Of a stretch of DNA of 64,000 nucleotides, positions 1-11,551 are shown in pieces. The translations under genes and the position numbers were made by a program. Every line of letters starts with the position of its first letter. The first letter of the stretch is position 1. Source of the stretch: Manduca sexta (Eukaryota > Arthropoda > Insecta > Lepidoptera > Sphingidae); NCBI RefSeq assembly GCF_014839805.1, contig NC_051141.1, positions 15,446,777-15,510,776 on the forward strand. The letters are read 5' to 3'. The notes below the pieces were generated by a model that had not been told where the DNA came from, ran no database searches, and saw only the letters and a list, made by a program, of their open reading frames with translations.

Positions 1-1046
1 CGAATATAACTATGAATTATATGTAACGAATATATTCGAATAAGCTGTTTCATTCGTATTCGTGATGTAATCAGGGTTTATAGTTTCATGAGAATGAGTT
101 TGGTTATCCGGTGACTGCTCTTTAAGGAGTCTAACACAATCTTCTATCTACAGTTCTAAATTCGAATGAAATTCCGGGCGTCTTTTGTATCATGCATTCT
201 GCCAAAAGTCAATGTGACCAGTGAAAATTTTCAGGAGATATAAATTGTTGTGTTTGTCCCTAGTAAAATTATTGTAACGACTCGTATTCTACTGTTATTG
301 CATTGTCATGGAGTGGCCCCCAATAAATAGTGAAGGTTTAAGTGTCGCGGATGAGTAATCCACTGCACCGTAAGCAATCGATAGTTTCATAACATGTAGC
401 ATTCCATGGAATCTCTACGATCCATCGACGTACATATTGTGGTAACAATACAAACTGCACCGAGATATGGTATCGGTGGTATGTGACAAGACATATATTT
501 TGATCGTAACGGTGTAAGTCCAAATCGGTGCATTTTGAACTACACCTACCGTATTTGAAATTAGTACTTAATTGTATTTATAATAAAAAAAAACAAAGTA
601 GTATCTAGTTAAGTACATATTAAAATAAAAAAAAAACAAAGTAGTATCTAGTTAAGTACATATTTTTTAAATACTTTTTCTAAAAAGGCGATTAGTATTA
701 GGTACTTATTTGGATGATTGGATCTAAGTATTTTGGATTTACGAAATGCAAAATGTTTTTTTTTTCATTTGATCACCACCATTGATCGAACCACGTCAGT
801 TTTAAGATTATACTATAGTTGAATGTCTTTGTTATAGGTAAGTATTTTGTATTTATACTTGAAATGGAAATGTAGTTTATATTTAAATATCATTTATTCT
901 GTACATTTCTGCCTACCTTTTACTCGTAGAGGTTCTTGATGCGAGTATGTACTGTCGAAAGTTTTATTATCAAAGTAACATAGTTCTTACAGAGTCAACT
1001 TTGTTTGTAGCATACCTACATAAAATATATCAAATATTGTATCAAA
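1..1046 (+). other. 5' flank of ANT copy 1, no coding gene
   Basis: I see no credible gene here; the small minus-strand ORF at 338-523 has no recognisable features. A direct tandem repeat of about 40 bp lies at 581-663, each unit an A-run followed by the shared core acaaagtagtatctagtt. The same doublet recurs at 7140-7222 in the second copy. The ANT promoter and 5' UTR must lie here, but I could not define a transcription start. Confidence 0.5.
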
Positions 1047-2030
1047 ATGGCGGATAAGAAGAAAGGGGCAAAAAAGGAAGAGAAGGGCTCTGAGACGAGC
1101 GCGTTTATGAAAGATTTCCTCGCGGGTGGAATATCAGCCGCGGTGTCAAAGACTGCTGTGGCGCCGATCGAGCGAGTCAAGCTAATTCTGCAGGTTCAGC
1201 ATGTGTCCAAACAGATTGCAGAAGATAAACGATACAAAGGTTAATTGGATTTTGTTCAGTTTTTTGTATAATAGCACTGGTATGATGCTATTTAACACGA
1301 TGCAACTTAATCCAATCACCAGGTATTGTGGATGCGTTCATCCGCATACCAAAGGAGCAAGGTATCGGCTCACTCTGGCGAGGGAATCTGGCCAACGTAA
1401 TTCGCTATTTTCCGACACAAGCCCTCAACTTTGCCTTCAAAGACGTGTATAAATCAATATTTTTGGAGGGGGTGAATAAGAACACTCAATTCTGGACGTA
1501 CTTTGCCGGTAACTTGGCATCGGGAGGAGCAGCCGGCGCCACTTCTTTGTGCTTTGTATATCCATTGGATTTTGCACGAACCAGGTAATATTATGTTAAC
1601 TGAAATTATGTGCGGAGCCTTCTTGGCAATTGTGTAGAACTACAAATTAAATAGAGTAGATAGTCTTTATATCATGATCATGTCACCAGTAATCATGTCA
1701 AACAAGCTTTATTCAGTTTGGTCCATATTAACGATGGATGGAAAAAAGCGATTAGAATAATTTATTGAAAACTGATGTAAAATCTAATCAATATTTAGGT
1801 TAGCCGCGGATGTCGGGAAAGGCAAGGAGAAGCTGTACAGTGGTTTGATGGACTGCTTGTTTAAGACAATAAAGTCGGACGGGCCCATCGGTCTATACCG
1901 CGGGTTCATAGTGTCCGTGCAGGGCATCGTCATCTACCGCGCGACCTATTTCGGCTTTTACGATACAGCCCGCGGCATGCTACCGGATCCTAAGAACACG
2001 TCCCTGTTTATTACTTGGTTGATTGCGCAG
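1047..2030 (+). CDS. ANT: ADP/ATP translocase (mitochondrial carrier), copy 1, exons 1-3
   Basis: This is the mitochondrial inner-membrane ADP/ATP exchanger. Exons are 1047-1239, 1323-1584 and 1799-2030, all with GT/AG junctions, joining in frame to exactly 229 codons. The start is the ATG opening [13 protein letters not shown], a lysine-rich N-terminus followed by the conserved [17 protein letters not shown]. Two of the three carrier signature motifs are visible: PIERVK in repeat 1 and PLDFAR in repeat 2. The third, with the ANT-specific RRRMMM, would be in exon 4, which is absent from this copy because the sequence runs into the N gap. The only copy of exon 4 in the window is at 9956-10196. 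The reading frame here is intact, with GGGGG at 1468-1472, unlike copy 2. Family membership is clear; whether the locus is really duplicated is doubtful. Confidence 0.95.
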
Positions 2031-3070
2031 GTATTTAGTTTTATTTTATAATACTTATCTATTTTATTTACTTGATTTGTCACTTTTAGATTAAATTATG
2101 TAATTAGGTATATTGATAATATTGACTAAGGCGAGTGTTACCGTCTAGATGTTTGGCAGTTTTAAAGAAAACTAATGCAAGCTATAAATGCCTTGAGACG
2201 TGATTTTCTTGTGTAGGTAGGTAGAAGTGAGGCATATGTGAGAAACTACATCAAATGCGGGCTACACGCGTTGGTGCTTGCCTAACTCGGGCAATTGCCA
2301 ATTGATATTGAGCGATGGCAAGGCAAGACAATTATATGCTATCGACACGTTGGTATTGACCTTCACTTAATGCTCAGCCAACGTATGTGTGTCTATAATC
2401 TTCAAGCAAAGATTTCTTGTTTCCAAATTCAATTTTTGAAAATCATTAGCACTTTCGTCATTTAAGTTTCATTGAGTGAATTGAGGTCTGGACTTTGGAG
2501 ATAGACTTAACTGATTTTTTCAATTCTTTTTTTAAATTGACGTAAATGTACCTATTATTACTGCTGGGTATTCTAGGAGGGAAAATTATTGCTAACGATA
2601 ATTTTGTAACAATGAATACACTAATTTCGACCTTACGACCATAGCCACAGAAATTCATCCCCCATCCTATTAGATTCTCTATCGTCGTAAAGATGTCATA
2701 TTAATACTCCGTTTAAATGGCCTTGAGCATTCTTTCCATACTTTTATGGGTCATAAGTTGCGGCCGGGAATAAGATTAACTCACTTTTATACAAAATCAA
2801 TTTTGTGTTTGTGAATTTTTTTAACAACAATATTCCTTATTACATTTTGTAATAGTTTTGGTTGCAAATTAAAATTATGTATACTTGTTCTTTAGGAGGA
2901 ATTTAACGGAATCTATACACAGGTATTTTTCAATATGACATGGTGTAACAGTAGCCAAATTGAAAAAAAAATTAATAACCAAAGTAAATGTAGAAGTATG
3001 ATGTCCTTTTTATTTCTAAATGTATTTTCATAGCGAGTAATGGAACGGCAGTGCATCGGTGTTGTATTCG

Positions 3071-3570
3071 NNNNNNNNNNNNNNNNNNNNNNNNNNNNNN
3101 NNNNNNNNNNNNNNNNNNNNNNNNNNNNNNNNNNNNNNNNNNNNNNNNNNNNNNNNNNNNNNNNNNNNNNNNNNNNNNNNNNNNNNNNNNNNNNNNNNNN
3201 NNNNNNNNNNNNNNNNNNNNNNNNNNNNNNNNNNNNNNNNNNNNNNNNNNNNNNNNNNNNNNNNNNNNNNNNNNNNNNNNNNNNNNNNNNNNNNNNNNNN
3301 NNNNNNNNNNNNNNNNNNNNNNNNNNNNNNNNNNNNNNNNNNNNNNNNNNNNNNNNNNNNNNNNNNNNNNNNNNNNNNNNNNNNNNNNNNNNNNNNNNNN
3401 NNNNNNNNNNNNNNNNNNNNNNNNNNNNNNNNNNNNNNNNNNNNNNNNNNNNNNNNNNNNNNNNNNNNNNNNNNNNNNNNNNNNNNNNNNNNNNNNNNNN
3501 NNNNNNNNNNNNNNNNNNNNNNNNNNNNNNNNNNNNNNNNNNNNNNNNNNNNNNNNNNNNNNNNNNNNNN
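3071..3570. other. Assembly gap, exactly 500 N
   Basis: An exact 500-N run is a scaffolding placeholder of unknown true length. The left edge coincides with the point where, in the duplicate at 9625/9626, a tRNA-derived SINE starts. This suggests the left contig ended at a repeat boundary. Open frames that cross this run are meaningless. Confidence 0.99.
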
Positions 3571-6559
3571 TATAGCGATATTTTATATATCGGGAGCTGA
3601 GCGTGCGTCGACAATGTGATTATCTGCGCGTGCGCCTCTTAGCCTCGTAGGACATCGTGTTCACAGCGGTGGTTACTAGTTTATAATAGACAATTCCAGC
3701 TGAAGTAGGTAGCGAAATGAATGTCACCGAAATAGTCTTTGATTACATTATATTTACAATTGTGATTACATATATTTTGCCTCTGTTTGTATTCATCTTC
3801 CCTTGTATAACATTTCCAATAGAATCCATCCTTATGTCTTAGGGGTCGTGTTTAGGTTTGTCAAAATATCACAGCGATGTGTTAATGCAAATAGGTTTGT
3901 TTTTGTTTTTGTATAACTTGTATAATTCTCCAAACTAAACACCTTTGAGATTTATGTGTCATATTGACATACGGCCGATCTCCATAAACTATTCCAATCC
4001 CTAACTTGAAGAGTAGCTGCAAGAAAACTAGAAATATTATTTATACCTAATGAGCACGTCAAACAAATCTAATTCTAATTAGTCCATTTTTTTATTGACG
4101 CAGAGGTAGTGATTAGGAAGCAAATTATTGAAATCGGCCGTAAGTATGATGGCGAATTTTTATAGTTGATGTTTGTTTTAATCCGGATAAATTAGATTTT
4201 TTTAAAATATATTTCTTTATAAAGCGCATTGTATTTATAATAATTTTCTTTAAAATTAGTTAAAATTCGTAAAGTGATGTCGACATAACTACTTACGTGT
4301 CTAAATCTGTCTGAAATTGTCATAGTAATAATCCTGCAGAAGCCTCAGTTATTTAAATTGACACGTTCTTTAAAATTAAGGAAATTAAACCCAATGATAC
4401 GAGGTTATTTATGAATATCATATCGGTAGTCGGCAGGTTAGTTGACTTAGCGATATATCTTTGCATCATTGAGAATGTCAAAGATGTCGCTTTATTCAAT
4501 TATAACTGTGGACATCTTATTGATCATATATTACATTTATGTATTATAAGACTTAATGAAATCCATCGAATTATGCTTAAAACACAAATTTATCCCGATT
4601 CGCCTCTCCGGCGTGCATATGCTGAGTGCCGTACAACACACCGCGATTTTTATTATATCTTATAATATTGGGATTATTGCGTCCGTCCTTGCGGTGGACA
4701 CATCGACATTTGTTTCAATGTCGGCATATGTAATAGAATATAGTCGAGGTCATAGAGTATTATAAGTATTATAAATAGGGCGTAGTTACCATGGGATACA
4801 TGTACGGAGCGCTTCAGTCCTAACATTATTGGACACAATTGTGAAAATAATTTATTTCGGAAGCAATGATAGATGTGTATATCACAAACTAGTGACAGGA
4901 TTGACTCATAGCTATTTGTACTACCGACTCATTTTTGGGTACCAATACCATAAAGATCAAGTCAATTATCAAAAATATATAAAATAGCATTGTTATTGAA
5001 CGTAGAATAATATCCCTGTTCCCATATCTACGCCCACATGACACTAGCAATCCTTAATCCGAAAACCATATAGACCGTAATTAAATTTAGTGATAGTAAC
5101 AGTAAAGAGGAATGCACTAGGCGGTTATGTTGCGGCTAAAGCTGCGCAGTCCGAGCGGTGCGTTTAGTGCTATATTATGGACGTGTCCATTAATGGAATA
5201 TGTTGCATAGTGGCGATTATATGTATATATTATGGTGTTCACGCGATCGAACATTACCCACCTGTTCGCTTACAGAAGTCACGTTTCTGTGTTTGCATTC
5301 TTGAAAAATCATATGTCATTGTGTGAACACAGTTTTGTTTTGCCGCAAGCCTGTTCAAATGGATGCGCAGCTTTTAAGTTTGCAACTCGACCTAAAATTA
5401 ATAAATATTCGATGTCGCACCATGTACATAAGTTTCGAAGATTTTTCACTATTATAGTATTAATTTATTATTTTTATGCATTTTCTATATATTGTCTTTT
5501 TCATTAATTGATTATGCACATTGCTTGTGTTGTCTCAGATAGGAAGGAGTAATTGATTATGTTGGGTTGCCAACGTGGTCACTTTGTAAAAATTATCTTG
5601 ACAATAGTACCTACTTATGATCCCAACACGTTTCGCCCATGTTTTGAATATCATTTAATTTTGTAATAGTTATTTAGTTAAAACAAGCAGACAGGCCATG
5701 CTGCATTAAGCTTGATCTGAGGCAAAGTTATTATAAATCAATAAAACTGATTAAATGCTGAACTTGTTTTATTATTTTATTACCTATATTATTACGTATC
5801 TTTAGAGTATTATGCCTATTACAAGTAAGCGCTAGTTTTAAAGAATTTATTATTGGGTGGATAACAGTTCAATTTATAATTTTTTTACGTCTTCTGTGGC
5901 GTATTACAGTACGACTGCAGGGCTGAGGTCTTGGGTTCGATTCCCGGATCAAAGCGATATTGGGCTTTTCTACTCAATATCACCCCTGGGTCTAGAATTT
6001 GTGCCCAATATGGCTATAGGTTCGAACCATGATGGCACGCTCTGTTGCGTATCTGCCTACCCTTTGGGGGATAAAAGGCGTGAATGTGTGTGCGATAACA
6101 TTTATATGGGTATTTTGATCGAACGGATAACAGTTAAATTTGGATAAAAATGATTAGCCAACATAAATATCTTAGCTGCCCTATTACGTAAAATTTAGCA
6201 ATCGACGATACCCTTATCCGCACAATTAGCTATAGTAACATTCAGGGAATCATTTAGGGATTTCAATCCATATGCATATTTGTAGCGAACAGAAAGATGT
6301 GAAGGACCCAGGTCACAGTAGTTGGTCTATTAGTTACTAAACTGATCATAAATGTTGCAAGCTCGAGTCCGATTACACTATAAAAGCTCAGGAAGTATAA
6401 CAATATGCTATGTCAAGTACAATAGGCCAATATAAGATTCGATATGACTTCGAAATTCAAGAAATGCAGAACTAGTTTATAGTCTATTCGCGTTAAAAAA
6501 ATATAGTCGTAATCGCCGGTGTATTTATTTATTCACACTATTCGCGAATAATTCGTGCA
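3571..6559. other. Region between the two ANT copies, no gene seen
   Basis: About 3 kb of AT-rich sequence without convincing coding potential; open frames of 60-96 aa show no family features. It contains one SINE (5893-6100). If the ANT duplication is an assembly artefact, this block should equal the 3 kb immediately left of window position 1, which cannot be seen here. Confidence 0.6.
5893..6100 (+). mobile_element. tRNA-derived SINE (Metulj-like type), nearly complete
   Basis: A tRNA-like head carries a Pol III B-box-like ggttcgattcccgg, followed by a body with ctagaatttgtgccc and the 3' part ctgcctaccctttgggg. The same head and body recur at 9626-9860 and 41161-41378, with 3' fragments at 21560-21620, 58681-58802 and 61080-61165. 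The family assignment is from memory of lepidopteran SINEs; the repetition is seen directly. Confidence 0.8.
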
Positions 6560-9500
6560 CGAATATAACTATGAATTATATGTAACGAATATATTCGAAT
6601 AAGCTGTTTCATTCGTATTCGTGATGTAATCAGGGTTTATAGTTTCATGAGAATGAGTTTGGTTATCCGGTGACTGCTCTTTAAGGAGTCTAACACAATC
6701 TTCTATCTACAGTTCTAAATTCGAATGAAATTCCGGGCGTCTTTTGTATCATGCATTCTGCCAAAAGTCAATGTGACCAGTGAAAATTTTCAGGAGATAT
6801 AAATTGTTGTGTTTGTCCCTAGTAAAATTATTGTAACGACTCGTATTCTACTGTTATTGCATTGTCATGGAGTGGCCCCCAATAAATAGTGAAGGTTTAA
6901 GTGTCGCGGATGAGTAATCCACTGCACCGTAAGCAATCGATAGTTTCATAACATGTAGCATTCCATGGAATCTCTACGATCCATCGACGTACATATTGTG
7001 GTAACAATACAAACTGCACCGAGATATGGTATCGGTGGTATGTGACAAGACATATATTTTGATCGTAACGGTGTAAGTCCAAATCGGTGCATTTTGAACT
7101 ACACCTACCGTATTTGAAATTAGTACTTAATTGTATTTATAATAAAAAAAAACAAAGTAGTATCTAGTTAAGTACATATTAAAATAAAAAAAAAACAAAG
7201 TAGTATCTAGTTAAGTACATATTTTTTAAATACTTTTTCTAAAAAGGCGATTAGTATTAGGTACTTATTTGGATGATTGGATCTAAGTATTTTGGATTTA
7301 CGAAATGCAAAATGTTTTTTCATTTGATCACCACCATTGATCGAACCACGTCAGTTTTAAGATTATACTATAGTTGAATGTCTTTGTTATAGGTAAGTAT
7401 TTTGTATTTATACTTGAAATGGAAATGTAGTTTATATTTAAATATCATTTATTCTGTACATTTCTGCCTACCTTTTACTCGTAGAGGTTCTTGATGCGAG
7501 TATGTACTGTCGAAAGTTTTATTATCAAAGTAACATAGTTCTTACAGAGTCAACTTTGTTTGTAGCATACCTACATAAAATATATCAAATATTGTATCAA
7601 AATGGCGGATAAGAAGAAAGGGGCAAAAAAGGAAGAGAAGGGCTCTGAGACGAGCGCGTTTATGAAAGATTTCCTCGCGGGTGGAATATCAGCCGCGGTG
7701 TCAAAGACTGCTGTGGCGCCGATCGAGCGAGTCAAGCTAATTCTGCAGGTTCAGCATGTGTCCAAACAGATTGCAGAAGATAAACGATACAAAGGTTAAT
7801 TGGATTTTGTTCAGTTTTTTGTATAATAGCACTGGTATGATGCTATTTAACACGATGCAACTTAATCCAATCACCAGGTATTGTGGATGCGTTCATCCGC
7901 ATACCAAAGGAGCAAGGTATCGGCTCACTCTGGCGAGGGAATCTGGCCAACGTAATTCGCTATTTTCCGACACAAGCCCTCAACTTTGCCTTCAAAGACG
8001 TGTATAAATCAATATTTTTGGAGGGGTGAATAAGAACACTCAATTCTGGACGTACTTTGCCGGTAACTTGGCATCGGGAGGAGCAGCCGGCGCCACTTCT
8101 TTGTGCTTTGTATATCCATTGGATTTTGCACGAACCAGGTAATATTATGTTAACTGAAATTATGTGCGGAGCCTTCTTGGCAATTGTGTAGAACTACAAA
8201 TTAAATAGAGTAGATAGTCTTTATATCATGATCATGTCACCAGTAATCATGTCAAACAAGCTTTATTCAGTTTGGTCCATATTAACGATGGATGGAAAAA
8301 AGCGATTAGAATAATTTATTGAAAACTGATGTAAAATCTAATCAATATTTAGGTTAGCCGCGGATGTCGGGAAAGGCAAGGAGAAGCTGTACAGTGGTTT
8401 GATGGACTGCTTGTTTAAGACAATAAAGTCGGACGGGCCCATCGGTCTATACCGCGGGTTCATAGTGTCCGTGCAGGGCATCGTCATCTACCGCGCGACC
8501 TATTTCGGCTTTTACGATACAGCCCGCGGCATGCTACCGGATCCTAAGAACACGTCCCTGTTTATTACTTGGTTGATTGCGCAGGTATTTAGTTTTATTT
8601 TATAATACTTATCTATTTTATTTACTTGATTTGTCACTTTTAGATTAAATTATGTAATTAGGTATATTGATAATATTGACTAAGGCGAGTGTTACCGTCT
8701 AGATGTTTGGCAGTTTTAAAGAAAACTAATGCAAGCTATAAATGCCTTGAGACGTGATTTTCTTGTGTAGGTAGGTAGAAGTGAGGCATATGTGAGAAAC
8801 TACATCAAATGCGGGCTACACGCGTTGGTGCTTGCCTAACTCGGGCAATTGCCAATTGATATTGAGCGATGGCAAGGCAAGACAATTATATGCTATCGAC
8901 ACGTTGGTATTGACCTTCACTTAATGCTCAGCCAACGTATGTGTGTCTATAATCTTCAAGCAAAGATTTCTTGTTTCCAAATTCAATTTTTGAAAATCAT
9001 TAGCACTTTCGTCATTTAAGTTTCATTGAGTGAATTGAGGTCTGGACTTTGGAGATAGACTTAACTGATTTTTTTTCAATTCTTTTTTTAAATTGACGTA
9101 AATGTACCTATTATTACTGCTGGGTATTCTAGGAGGGAAAATTATTGCTAACGATAATTTTGTAACAATGAATACACTAATTTCGACCTTACGACCATAG
9201 CCACAGAAATTCATCCCCATCCTATTAGATTCTCTATCGTCGTAAAGATGTCATATTAATACTCCGTTTAAATGGCCTTGAGCATTCTTTCCATACTTTT
9301 ATGGGTCATAAGTTGCGGCCGGGAATAAGATTAACTCACTTTTATACAAAATCAATTTTGTGTTTGTGAATTTTTTTAACAACAATATTCCTTATTACAT
9401 TTTGTAATAGTTTTGGTTGCAAATTAAAATTATGTATACTTGTTCTTTAGGAGGAATTTAACGGAATCTATACACAGGTTTTTTTCAATATGACATGGTG

Positions 9501-9625
9501 TAACAGTAGCCAAATTGAAAAAAAAATTAATAACCAAAGTAAATGTAGAAGTATGATGTCCTTTTTATTTCTAAATGTATTTTCATAGCGAGTAATGGAA
9601 CGGCAGTGCATCGGTGTTGTATTCG
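6560..9625 (+). repeat. Second copy of the ANT exon 1-3 duplication
   Basis: Matches 1-3070; the offset shifts between 6559 and 6554 as homopolymer indels accumulate and is 6555 at the end. This copy continues without a gap into the SINE and the final ANT exon. Confidence 0.9.
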
Positions 9626-10196
9626 TATTACGGTACGACTGCAATGCTGGGGTCTCGGGTTCGATCGTTGGGTCGGGGAAAGTGTTACGTATTAGGTTTT
9701 CCTATCAGAGTCAGCCAGGAGTCTAGATTTTGTGCCCGATATGGTGATAGGTTTGCCTCTATCACATCATGGGGCGGAATACACATGGGAAAAGCGGGTG
9801 CACCAATTGCGCCTCTGCCTACCCCTTGGGGGATAGAACGCCTGTGTGTGCGTTTTATCATAGATTTCGAAAGCTTCTAAAAATAATGTTGCGTGCCGTT
9901 TTACTGGAGGGATCGATTTAAACCCATAATGCATCAGTAACTGTTTTCGGTACAGACGGTGACGACAGTGGCTGGTATCGCGTCGTATCCCCTGGACACA
10001 GTGCGGCGGCGAATGATGATGCAATCGGGCTTGCCGGCCAATGAGCGCCTGTACAAGAACACGGCTCACTGCTGGGTCAAGATCCTTAAGGATGAAGGCG
10101 CCGGTGCTTTCTTCAAAGGCGCCTTCTCGAACGTTCTCCGAGGTACAGGAGGCGCATTTGTCCTCGTCCTTACGACGAAATTAAAAAGTCCTGTAA
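7602..10196 (+). CDS. ANT: ADP/ATP translocase, copy 2, exons 1-4 with three single-base frame breaks
   Basis: The same carrier as at 1047, here with all four exons: 7602-7794, 7878-8138, 8353-8584 and 9956-10196. Exon 4 supplies the third carrier repeat, with PLDTVR followed at once by the ANT signature RRRMMM, and a conserved ending up to GGAFVLVL. Restoring frame would give about 309 residues, close to the usual ~300. Three one-base losses break the frame. One is in a G-run at 8023-8026 (five G in copy 1). The others are near the C-terminus, in a T-run at 10170-10171 and an A-run at 10183-10187. As written, the last exon reads past the expected stop at 10194-10196 to a stop at 10214-10216. 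All three lie in homopolymers, so sequencing error is likelier than pseudogenisation. Intron 3 (8585-9955) holds a SINE. Confidence 0.93.
9626..9860 (+). mobile_element. tRNA-derived SINE in ANT intron 3
   Basis: Begins with the head shared by several copies in this window (attacggtacgactgca) and has the T-arm-like motif cgggttcgatc. The body ends near cctaccccttggggga. It sits about 95 bp upstream of the last ANT exon. Copy 1 of the duplication breaks exactly at its 5' edge. Confidence 0.85.
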
Positions 10197-10409
10197 TGCG
10201 AGTGATGTTACAATAGATGACGTGATTATTCGCAACGGTTCATGCGTCGGGTGATCTGGAAAATTTCATAGCGTGTTATTGTTTTCCGTTTACATATTTG
10301 TAAGGTTACATTGTAGTGGTTTTGTTACGTTTAGTTGTAATACATTTTCCATTTGCATTTTGGTCTTTTTATTGGACACTGTAATTCAATTTATTTTTAT
10401 TTAGGTACT

Positions 10410-10449
10410 ATATTGTCGCGTACACAGTGAGTAGTGTACGCGACAATAT
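10410..10449. repeat. Perfect 16-bp hairpin downstream of ANT
   Basis: Arms 10410-10425 and 10434-10449 (core ttgtcgcgtacac) are exact reverse complements around an 8-nt loop. It lies about 215 bp past the ANT stop, so it may be in the 3' UTR. It is not followed by a T-run. Confidence 0.85.
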
Positions 10450-10598
10450 GGTAGTGTGTAACTGAACTTTTATTACGGTCAACGAGAAATGAGTAAAATT
10501 TTACTTCAGACAATTCATACACATGAGCATATATAGTTTGTTCAGAGAGAACCGTCGTCGCCGAAAAGTGAACTAACTTTAGAATTTTACATAGCAAT

Positions 10599-10635
10599 CC
10601 TTCCCCGCCATTGTTATGTACAATGGCGGGGAAGG
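10599..10635. repeat. Perfect 15-bp GC-rich hairpin
   Basis: Arms ccttccccgccattg (10599-10613) and its exact reverse complement (10621-10635) flank a 7-nt loop. It is GC-rich in an AT-rich setting. Confidence 0.85.
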
Positions 10636-10829
10636 GTTTAACATTTACTCAAATGTTAAACTCATTTGTCATGTCGTACTGCCTTGTTATAAACGATCTT
10701 GCGTGTTGTTTTTAAGGTTTTTGTATAGAAACATACTAGAATTGAACAAAAGAGGTAATTAAGGACAGTAGCGACCTCAAATCCCACGACGGCTCTCTTT
10801 CTGAAAAGACTATACTATTATAATGTATA

Positions 10830-10990
10830 CTGTCACTGCTGGGCGCGGGGCTCCTAAGGGTGTTTTAAGCCATAGTTCAACACGCTGGCCTAGTGCGGGT
10901 TGATAATAACTTCGAAATTCGTATAGCGAACTTCTCAAATATACAGGTTTTGTCACGCTGTCTTCCTTCACCGTAAAAATAAAATAACCA
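10830..10990 (-). mobile_element. Degraded SINE 3' region
   Basis: Read on the minus strand it resembles the body of the fuller SINE at 45912-46262. Shared pieces include cacgctggcctagtgcggg and a match to the ttccttcaccgt segment. It is clearly diverged. Confidence 0.6.
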
Positions 10991-11119
10991 TTACTACTTA
11001 AAATATATCGAATTAGCGACAGCTAAACTATTGCTTAACCCCCGAGCGGCTGCATTCTTATTTTACAGCCCGATAATATTATGGGGTAGACCTCAATATA
11101 AATGTATCTGACAAACTAA

Positions 11120-11379
11120 CCCCCTTATTCATAGACGTTTTTTATCTAACGACCGAGTAAGGCTGTGATAACAAGTCTGTTTCTCAGTGCTGACGGCATG
11201 GCAGTCTTCGCAGTGCGTAGACGTAGGGCCGTTGTGATTGGCTAATATTGAAATACAACAATAATAACCAATCACAACGGCCCTATGTCTATTTTTCAGT
11301 GCCGCTGGGCACTGAGAAACAGGCTTGTTGTCACAGCTTTACTTCGTCCTTAGATAAAAAACGTTTATGAATAAGGGGG
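11120..11379. mobile_element. Foldback MITE with TAA target duplications
   Basis: A 260-bp element bounded by inverted ends ccccc-ttattcata at 11120 and their complement ending at 11379. It is flanked by TAA at 11117-11119 and 11380-11382. Long subterminal arms also pair, including the gggccgttgtgattgg segment and its complement. A 3-bp TWA-type duplication points to a PIF/Harbinger-like MITE; that class is inferred. Confidence 0.8.
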
Positions 11380-11551
11380 TAAGTGTGTAACTGTCTTCGG
11401 AAATAAAACACACACTACACAACAAAATATAATTGTCCTCATTATTAGCTACACAATGTCAATTTAAAGGCTATGAGATTCTTCAGAACTTATAAACGCA
11501 CGTATGACATGTTTCACTGTAACCGAAACAGTAACGAAAAAGAGCCAAAAT

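Larger units (their letters stand above)
1..3070 (+). repeat. First copy of a ~3.07-kb near-identical duplication (ANT exons 1-3 and flanks)
   Basis: This block matches 6560-9625 almost base for base and may extend left of the window. The differences I found are a T10/T6 run near 766, a G5/G4 run at 1468-1472, a T6/T8 run near 2515, a C5/C4 run near 2659 and one A/T substitution near 2932. Homopolymer-length differences are typical of uncorrected long reads rather than of diverging paralogues. The copy stops where an N gap begins. I infer an assembly duplicate rather than a biological one. Confidence 0.9.
10197..11551. other. Convergent intergenic space between ANT and the dynein gene
   Basis: ANT (plus) and the dynein heavy chain (minus) converge here. 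The interval holds two perfect hairpins (10410-10449 and 10599-10635), a degraded SINE 3' region (10830-10990) and a foldback MITE (11120-11379). No coding sequence is evident. Confidence 0.7.

Noticed and set aside
338..523. Minus-strand 61-aa frame repeated at 6897-7082
   Set aside because: Its duplication merely follows the ANT block duplication; no features of a real protein.
2913..3619. Open frames running through the N block in several phases
   Set aside because: They consist almost entirely of unknown residues; the frame is open only because N codons are not stops.
1047..10196. Two tandem functional ANT paralogues
   Set aside because: Copy 1 has no last exon, the copies differ mainly in homopolymer lengths, and a placeholder gap separates them; an assembly overlap explains this better.
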